Shown here piece after piece: positions 57,240 to 64,000 of a stretch of DNA of 64,000 nucleotides (the first letter of the stretch is position 1; every line of letters starts with the position of its first letter). The notes under the pieces are model-generated. The model ran no database searches and had not been told where the DNA came from. It saw only the letters and a list, made by a program, of their open reading frames with translations. The position numbers and the translations under genes are program-made. Source of the DNA: Capsicum annuum. Its lineage: Eukaryota > Streptophyta > Magnoliopsida > Solanales > Solanaceae. The DNA is taken from assembly GCF_002878395.1 (NCBI RefSeq), contig NC_061114.1:141078784-141142783 (forward strand), written 5' to 3'.

Positions 57240-57572
57240 TTCGAGCATACTAAGGTATAGAAAGAATAAGGCAAGGATTGTACCTTCCATTTCATCATCC
57301 ATTGGATCAAAAAGGTTTGGGTATCTAGCTCTCATATCAACTTCTGATTCCCAAGTTGCTTCTTCAATTTTCTGGTTTCTCCATAACACTTTAACTAAGG
57401 CTATCTCTTTATTCCTCAATCTTTTAACTTGGTGATCCAAAATATCTAAAGGCTCTTCTTTATAGGATAAGGAGTCTGTCACTTTGATTTCTTCGACAGG
57501 CAATACTAAAGAATGGCCTCCAATACACTTCTTCAACATAGATATATGAAATACCGAATGAACCGAACCCAA
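57240..57572 (-). CDS. T2 chromodomain (C-terminus of integrase)
   Basis: The open frame 57572-57132 starts in the integrase tail (VHSVFHISMLKKCIGGH) and reads EEPLDILDHQVKRLRNKEIA, then VKVLWRNQKIEEATWESEVD and MRARYPNLF, a group II chromodomain-like fold typical of Tekay chromoviruses. In the family this domain guides integration into heterochromatin. The aromatic W residues of the beta strands are present. The frame then runs through the polypurine tract into the LTR. Confidence 0.85.
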
Positions 57573-57699
57573 ACTAACTAGAAATTATAACTCATACACA
57601 ACTCCACCTATCCTTCTCACAATCTGATATGACCCTATATAGCGAGGACTCAGCTTACCTTTCTTCTCGAATTGCATGACTCCCTTCATGGGAGAATCC

Positions 57700-58825
57700 T
57701 TGAGAAACACCAAATCTCTAACCTCAAACTCTAGATCTCTTCTCCTAACATCAGCATAGGACTTCTGATGACTCTGAGCTACCTTAAATCATTCTCTAAT
57801 GACTTTCACATCCTCTATTGCCTGATGAAAAAGATCAGGCCCAAATATCTGCATCTCACATACTTCATACCACCTTATTGGTGACCTACATCTTCTCTTA
57901 TACAATACCTTAAATGGTACCATCTTAATACTGGAATGGAAACTATTATTATATACGAACTCTATCAATGGCAAGTGCTCTACCAAACTATCTTTAAAAT
58001 CAATCACGCAGGCCCTCAATATATCCTCAAGGGTCTGGATGGTGCGCTCATCTTGCCCATCTGCTGAGGCTGGAAAGCCGTGCTCAAATTCACTTGGGTA
58101 CCTAAACCCTTTTGAAACAATCTCCAAAACTATGAAGAAAATTGTGTACCTCTGTCAGATATGATGGGCACAGGTGCCCCATGCAAACGAACTATTTCTA
58201 CAATGAACAGCTTGGCATAATCCTCTCCCAAATAATTTGTCCTAACAGGTAGAAAGTGAGCTGACTTGGTCAACCTATCTACAATCACCCAAATTGAATC
58301 ATACTAGTTTTGGGACCTCAAAAGTCCTGTAATGAAGTTCATATTAATCATCTCCCACTTCCACAAAGGCAAAGCTATCTCTTGAGAAAAACCACCTGGC
58401 CTTAAATGTTCCACTTTAACTTGTTGACAATTCAAACACTTGGCAACATAGTTAGCCACATCACGCTTCATATTATTCCACCAATAAATGGTTTTCAAAT
58501 CCTAATACATTTTAGTAGAGCCAGGGTGAACAACATACCTCGACCTGTGAGCTTCATCAAGGATTCTCTTCCTCAGACCATCAACATCTGGCACACACAA
58601 CCTACCTTGGTATCTCAAAATACCATCACCACCAATTTCAAATGACATTACCTTTTGTTGACCCACATCTTTCTTGATCTGCATCAAGATGGAATCTTCA
58701 ACCTGTTTCTCTTTAACTTCTGCACAAAATAAAGATTTAGCTATCTTATGAACAACTACTTCTCCATCCTCGGAATCCAAAAGTAGCACTTCTATATTTG
58801 TAAGTCGGTGAATATCCTTTACCAT
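57700..58825 (-). pseudogene. T2 integrase
   Basis: The zinc-binding N-terminus has EAHRSRYVVHPG and KCLNCQQVKVEH (HHCC). The catalytic core shows VIVDRLTKSAHF (first Asp, about 58280) and ISDRGTQF (second Asp, about 58160). The Glu region reads ADGQDERTIQTLEDIL (58065-58020). Interruptions include stops near 58500, 58302 and about 58130, and a frame change near 58080. Wording is otherwise close to intact Tekay integrase. Confidence 0.85.
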
Positions 58826-58849
58826 TTCCCTCTTCTCTTACTCAACATG

Positions 58850-59560
58850 AGAAAGACTGCCCATAGACAACCTGCTGAGGGCATCAGCTACCATATTTGC
58901 CTTGCCCGAATGATAGTGCAGGCTTATGTCATAGTCTTTTAAAAGTTCCAACCACCACCTCTACCTGAGATTCAATTCTTTCTGGGAGAAAATTTACTGT
59001 AAACTCTTACGGTCAGTAAATATATCAACGTGTACCCCATATAAATAGTGCCACCAGATCTTAAGTGCAAAAACCACAGCCACTAACTGCAAGTCATGAG
59101 TAGGGTAGTTTTGCTCATGCACCTTCAACTGCCTAGATGCATAAGCCACTACCTTACCGTGTTGCATAAGGACACACCCAAGTCCCACTCAAGATGCATC
59201 ACAGTATACAACAAAACCTTCTGTACCCTCCGAAAGAGTCAGAACAGGAGCAGTAGTCAACTTGTCTTTCAACTTATCAAAGTTATTCTCACAAAAGTCA
59301 GACCACAAAAACTTTACCTTTTTCTGAGTCAACTTAGTAAGTGGTGCAGCTATGGAAGAAAAACTCTCGATGAATCTTCTGTAATAACCCGCCAAACCCA
59401 AGAAGCTCTGAATGTCAGTTGGAGTCGTGGGTCTGGGCCATTTTTTCACTACCTCATTCTTTTGGGGATCATCCTTAATCCCCTCACTAGACACAACATG
59501 CCCCAAGAACGCAATAGCATTCAACCAGAATTCACACTTGGAAAATTTTGCACACAATTT
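58850..59560 (-). pseudogene. T2 RNase H and RT connection
   Basis: The open piece 59557-59189 reads [40 protein letters not shown] and GFVVYCDAS, then a stop. It continues at 59188-58994 with [20 protein letters not shown] and [20 protein letters not shown], and near 58880 with ADALSRLSMG. The RNase H DAS and TDRK acid positions are present. Stops at about 59187, 58993 and 58962 are single-codon losses. Confidence 0.88.
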
Positions 59561-59584
59561 ATGATCTTGAAGGGTTTGAAGGAT

Positions 59585-60079
59585 GATTCAGAGGTGATTG
59601 GCATGGTCCTCCTCGCTCTTAGAATATACCAAAATGTCATCAATGAATACAATGAAAAATAGATCCAAAAACTGACGAAAAAAACTATTCATTAGATCCA
59701 TGAAAGTTGCAGGGGCGTTAGTCAACCCGAAGGACATAACTAAGAATTCATAATGGTCGTATCTGGTTTGAAAAGTTGTTTTGGGAATATCTGACTCTCT
59801 AACTTTCAATTGATGATATCCCGAATGAAGGTCTATCTTTGAAAAATATTTATCACTCTAAAGTTGATTAAAAAGATCATCAATCCTAGGAAAGGGATAT
59901 TTATTTTTAATCATGACCTTATTCAACTGGCGGTAAGCTATGCACATACGAAGGGAACCGTCTTTCTTTTGCACAAAAAGTATAGGTGCAACCCAGGGAG
60001 ACACACTGGGGCAGATAAAACCTTTATCTAGAAGATCTGCTAGCTGTTCTTTCAACTCTTTTAGCTCTGCAGGAGCCAT
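59585..60079 (-). pseudogene. T2 reverse transcriptase
   Basis: 60079-59858 reads [40 protein letters not shown] and [11 protein letters not shown], then a stop; a [12 protein letters not shown] segment follows (about 59840). 59809-59588 reads [20 protein letters not shown] and [16 protein letters not shown]. The catalytic FIDD is intact. MCIAYRQLN has Ala where the family has Asp. Confidence 0.88.
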
Positions 60080-60082
60080 CCT

Positions 60083-60682
60083 TTATGGCAGAATAGAAAT
60101 AGGACGGTTATCTGGCAATAAATCAATACCAAAATCTATCTCCAGATCAGGTGGTATTCCTGGGAGATCATCTAGAAAGACTTTCGAGAATTTATTCACT
60201 GCGGGGACAGACTGAAGAGGGAGACTTTCAGCACTAGAATCTTTAACCCGAATAAGATGATACAAGCAACCTTTGGAAATAAGTTTATGGGCCCTGAGAT
60301 AAGATATAAAATGCCCTCTAGGTGCTAGAGAATATCCCTCCCATTCTATCACCAACTCATTCAAAAAAAAAATGACTCTTTGGGTCCTACAATTCAAGGT
60401 GGCATAGCACGAATAGAGCCAGTCCATCCCTAAGATGGTATAAAAATCAACCATATCAGGTTCTATGAGATCTGCCTCAGTATCCCGACTGAAAATAGAC
60501 ACAACATAATTTCTATACACTCTCCTAGCCACAACAGAATCTCTCACCCGGGTGGAAACTGAAAAAGGTTCAGCAATCACATCAATCTCAAACCCAAAAA
60601 CAATAGCCACGTATGGGGTCACATAAGACAAGGTAAACTCAGGATCAGGTAATACATACACATCACGAGAAAGGATTTGCAA
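60083..60682 (-). pseudogene. T2 protease and linker
   Basis: An open 199-codon piece. The active-site region reads LPDPEFTLSYVTPY, where Tekay elements have Asp-Pro-Gly-Ser, so the Gly is Glu, probably inactivating. It is followed by VSIFSRDTEADLIEPDMVDF, ILGMDWLYSCYATLNCR and the linker VNKFSKVFLDDLPGIPPDLE. A stop after ISILP separates it from RT by one codon. Confidence 0.85.
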
Positions 60683-60699
60683 CGTACCGCTGAATACAT

Positions 60700-61970
60700 C
60701 TAGTGAGGCCTCTATCTCCTAGCGGTTGGTCAAAGCATACAACCGGTTCCGATTATTTCTGGCGGTTGAAGTGGCACCCTTCTGAGGTAGTGGTGCAGAT
60801 GAATTCGCCTATGACTTGGCTCTTCCAACATTACTCTTTGCTGCCGGACAGTCTTTCTGGATATGGCCTGCCTGACCGCATGAATAACACACCAAAGTGC
60901 CAAACTAACATCTCTCTAGATGATTCCTCCTGTATCTCCCATAGTGCGGATAGGACCTAGAGTTTTGGGCTACACTTTCCTACGATTGTGTACCCTGCAT
61001 CCTTGGCCCCTGACTAGACAAAAAATTCTGGGTGCGCTGCTCAGTTGTGGGTCAGGACACTGGAGTACTAGCTGCCAACTGTGCATTACCTCAATTTTTT
61101 TTCTTTTGCTATTTTCTGCCCCAATTATTGCTTTGCTGCTGACTATGACTCTGGTTTGTCGCTCTGGATTTCTTTGCCTGCCTATCTTTTTCCCTAGATT
61201 CGGCTATCTTCTTCTTCTTCTCATCAACTTATTGCATATGGACTGACAGTCTAGCAAAGTCTATATCCTTATTCAGCATAGCTCCCTGACACTCAGCACC
61301 AGATCATCTGAAAGGTCGAAAGTAAACTTCCTCATTCGAGCCCTCATACTACTCGTCATCTCAGGAGCATAACGGGCTAGCTGGTTAAACTTTAAAGTAT
61401 TCTCCTGAACACTCATCTTACCCTGCTTAAGGTTTATTAACTCCTCTACTGTAGCTTCTCTCAGCTCCAGAGGAAAGAAACAGTCAAGAAAAGCTTCCAC
61501 GAACTCATCCCAAACCGTGGCCTCAGCACTGTTACCTTTCGCATCTTCCCACTCATTGTACCATTGGTTCGCTACATCTTTTAGCTGGAATGCTGATAGC
61601 TCAACACCCTCCACCTGATCAACATACATTACTTTGAAAATCTTCTCCATTTTGTTTATGAACTCCTGCGGGTCCTCTTCTACCTTAGCGCCAGAGAACT
61701 TGGGTGGGTTCATTCTCATGAACTGGCCCACTCTAGTAACTTCAGAAGTAATAGACACAGAACCAGTATCCTCCGACCTCTGAGTCTGTACGGCTACCAG
61801 CAGTGCAAGCATGTGAATAGATTATCTGAATTCAGCATTAGAAACTTCTCCTTCACGAGGCTTAGTGCGATTGGCCCTCGTCCGAGGAGCTCTGGGAGGA
61901 CTGGTCGGTACAGGAGGTACTCCAGGAGTAGGAATAGGTTATAAGGTATGAGCTATATTATGGGTCCACA
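60700..61970 (-). pseudogene. T2 gag
   Basis: The open piece 61812-61273 carries the Retrotrans_gag wording NPPKFSGAKVEEDPQEFINK, then VANQWYNEWEDAKGNSA and FLDCFFPLELREATVEELIN. Upstream is a Pro/Arg-rich N-terminus with a stop just before 61812. Downstream, an intact CCHC knuckle CYSCGQAGHIQKDC is at 60889-60848. Stops between 61273 and 60900 break the C-terminal half. It would form the particle and package the RNA. Confidence 0.85.
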
Positions 61971-62189
61971 TCCCATGGGTGGGACGGACTTAATAATCCT
62001 AAGTATTAATGTTGGTGTGATGGGGAGGCATCGCTGGTTTTTTGAAAAGCAAGAGGTCATTGATTAGGGGACAGCTTAGACTTTAAAGCACGAACTAAAT
62101 CATAAAGAAGAGGAACATTCTTAAATGCCTAGTAGCCTCTTGCTTATAAGTGTGGCCCGCTACATACCCATAAACAAGACTCCACCCAA

Positions 62190-62210
62190 CTTGATTTCAT
62201 AGATACCCTT
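62190..62210 (-). promoter_or_regulatory. T2 primer-binding-site position (degenerate)
   Basis: Directly after the 5' LTR end the minus strand reads AAGGGTATCTATGAAATCA, which partly matches the TGGTATCAGAGC tRNA-Met site expected for this clade. The match is weak. Confidence 0.45.
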
Positions 62211-64000
62211 TGACCATGACAGACATTCCAAACCATGAAGGCGCGAAACGTCCTTCTCTATTTGGTAATCATGCACAATATTCATATCATAAAAGAAGAT
62301 GCGGAAACATAATCTACTATGGAAACATAGTCATCTTTGAGTCTAACATAAGTATGGAAACTATAAATCAACTATATCTAAATAACATCTGACTCAGTCT
62401 GTGAAATCTCTACTACATGAATATCTGACAACTGTCTGAAACTGGGACAAGGCCCCTAGTAGACCAAAGCTGAAATAAGTGACATTATCTAAAAAGATAG
62501 GACTTCTGGAATAGAGAAGTTTCACCACTACATAATCTGATCAGCTGTCTGAATTATCTACTGCTTATCTGGACCCTTAGACTGAGTCTCAGAAGCAGAG
62601 AGGTAGGGGGAGGGGGTCAATACAAATGTACTAGTACGTAGATCATATCCAAAATAATCATTTATTATTCAACATATATGAGAGCAATTTAAAACAATTC
62701 ATAAGTATATCAAATAGTAAGAATTCACATGGGCATTTTAAAGACTCTATAAAAATCATCTCAACTTTGAGAAATCTGTGTTACTTCAGTGCTAGGTGAT
62801 ATACCCTACAACTCTGAAAAATTCCATGGGCTATATGAAAACTACCATTAACTCGGTAGAAAAACCCCCAACCCAAGTGTGCCGCAAAGGTTGGAGTCTC
62901 TAAATCTACTACACCACACGATCGTCGCAAGCGTACAATAATAATCTACCTGTATCGGCAAAAACGATTTCAGGCTAAGATTTTCTTGAACTCACGCCTT
63001 ATTCGGGTAACCACCTAACCCTCTTTAATCTCCTTTTTAAAACTCTATCAAAACATACAGTCTCTAAAAACATACTCTGAAAACATGCTCTGAAAACAGA
63101 CTCTGAAAACATACTCTGTTATGGCATAAATACATATGGTATCGTCATACCATTGACTGGCAAGTCACATCTCTAAGCCATTATTAGTCTACCATAAATC
63201 TCTATTTTTAAGACACAAGTTTTGGGACCACCATTTTGATAATTCAATTCAAAGAAACTCTTTCTCAAACCTCGTGTAAACACACGCAAGGAACTCATCT
63301 TTGTCAAGCACTTTAATAGTACAAGGTGGTCATGTCAAAGTTCTCAATTCACATGCAATTCTTTCTCTTAAACATGAGAACACATTTATATCAAGAAACA
63401 CCCTCCCAATAATTTCAAATCATGCTCAAATGCTATAATATTGCGAAAATATCTTTCAAATCACAAAACCATAATCGTTAATTAATACAGAGAGGGAGTT
63501 CATAATTTATGCTCTCAACGATCTTAAATCTCAAATTCCATACATATACGTATACATGTAAATCAATTTAGGGGATAGGACCACAAGGTCAAAACAATAG
63601 TAACATTAAAACATTCGGAGTACGTAATTTAGAACATAGATTCCAAAACCCCTTTGAAATTCATGCATAAAAATCTAAAAATCATGCTTTAATGGCTTTA
63701 AGCCCATGTAGTTTTGTTAGGATAAAACCCACGTACCTCTATCTTGAATTTAAAGGATGTTTCTTGATTCCCATGGCTTGGGGATTCCAAATACCCACGG
63801 TTGAATCTTGAGTTTCTTGGAGGAGAAGTATATGAACTAGGTTTTTTGTTTTAAGGAAAATCTTGAGAATGTCATATATTCTGCTTATAGAGGTCTTAAT
63901 CTATTGTTTGGACATTTTAAGAGGATTTTAAAAATTCCAAATTACCCTCGTTAACTTCTGAACGAAGCTGAAAAAATTAAACTGGGAACCCAATTTTATG
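62211..64000 (-). repeat. T2 5' LTR, partial
   Basis: About 1.79 kb of an expected roughly 2.17 kb is visible. Plus-strand start TGACCATGACAGACATTCC corresponds to TGGCCGTGACGGACATCC at 55007. The open frame 62210-62392 is LTR and not a gene. Confidence 0.9.

Larger units (their letters stand above)
55007..64000 (-). mobile_element. T2: Tekay-type Ty3/gypsy chromovirus, nearly complete, 5' LTR runs off the right edge
   Basis: 3' LTR at 55007-57173, internal region 57174-62210, and 5' LTR from 62211. The minus-strand internal order is gag, zinc knuckle, protease, RT, RNase H, integrase and chromodomain, with a G14 polypurine tract. Over about 235 bp compared by eye (55860-56090 against 63065-63300) the LTRs differ at about 12 positions plus one 15-bp unit. 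Stops in the pol frame are few and mostly explicable as single-base changes. It is clearly younger than G1, E1 or X. Confidence 0.92.

Noticed and set aside
1..64000. Host protein genes, tRNA or rRNA genes, CRISPR arrays, bacterial operons
   Set aside because: I found no intron-exon gene, cloverleaf, rRNA segment or spaced repeat array. All recognisable coding belongs to retroelements or the pararetrovirus.

Overview
This window is plant nuclear DNA made almost entirely of transposable-element and viral debris. I see no host gene, tRNA, rRNA or CRISPR array. The sequence is AT-rich. It combines a cavemovirus/solendovirus-like endogenous pararetrovirus, Tekay-type Ty3/gypsy chromovirus, Athila-like Ty3/gypsy derivatives with tRNA-Asp-type primer sites, and a gag-only Ty1/copia element. 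From memory of similar elements this fits a solanaceous genome best (tomato, potato, pepper or tobacco group), but that is inference.

Layout. 1-6532 (minus): an endogenous pararetrovirus running off the left edge. Reading leftward it has a tRNA-Met primer site, two small ORFs, a broken capsid gene, an intact movement-protein ORF, a broken protease/RT/RNase H gene and an open transactivator ORF. 6533-6840: unassigned. About 6840-12158 plus 24428-24595 (minus): G1, a decayed Tekay-type chromovirus. 12159-24427 (plus): E1, an Athila-like element inserted in G1; 15879-20709 (plus) is E2, a smaller relative inserted in E1's protease frame. 24596-55006 (minus, in pieces): X, an Athila-like element inserted in G1's gag. 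Its pol has lost the core of RT, RNase H and integrase, joining the RT N-terminus to the integrase C-terminus. X is split by three later insertions: C1 (25854-32407, minus), a non-autonomous copia element with gag but no pol; the E3 array (32816-47767, plus), four LTRs alternating with three internal regions and flanked by one perfect AGAAC target duplication; and T2 (55007 to beyond 64000, minus), a younger, nearly complete Tekay-type chromovirus whose 5' LTR runs off the right edge.

The relative age order read from nesting is G1, then E1 and X, then E2 (inside E1) and C1, E3 and T2 (inside X). No element looks fully autonomous. The most informative features are the E3 array with its single target duplication, hairpin motifs shared by the different Athila-like elements, a palindrome peppered through C1, the pol deletion in X, and the open transactivator frame beside the broken pararetroviral polymerase.
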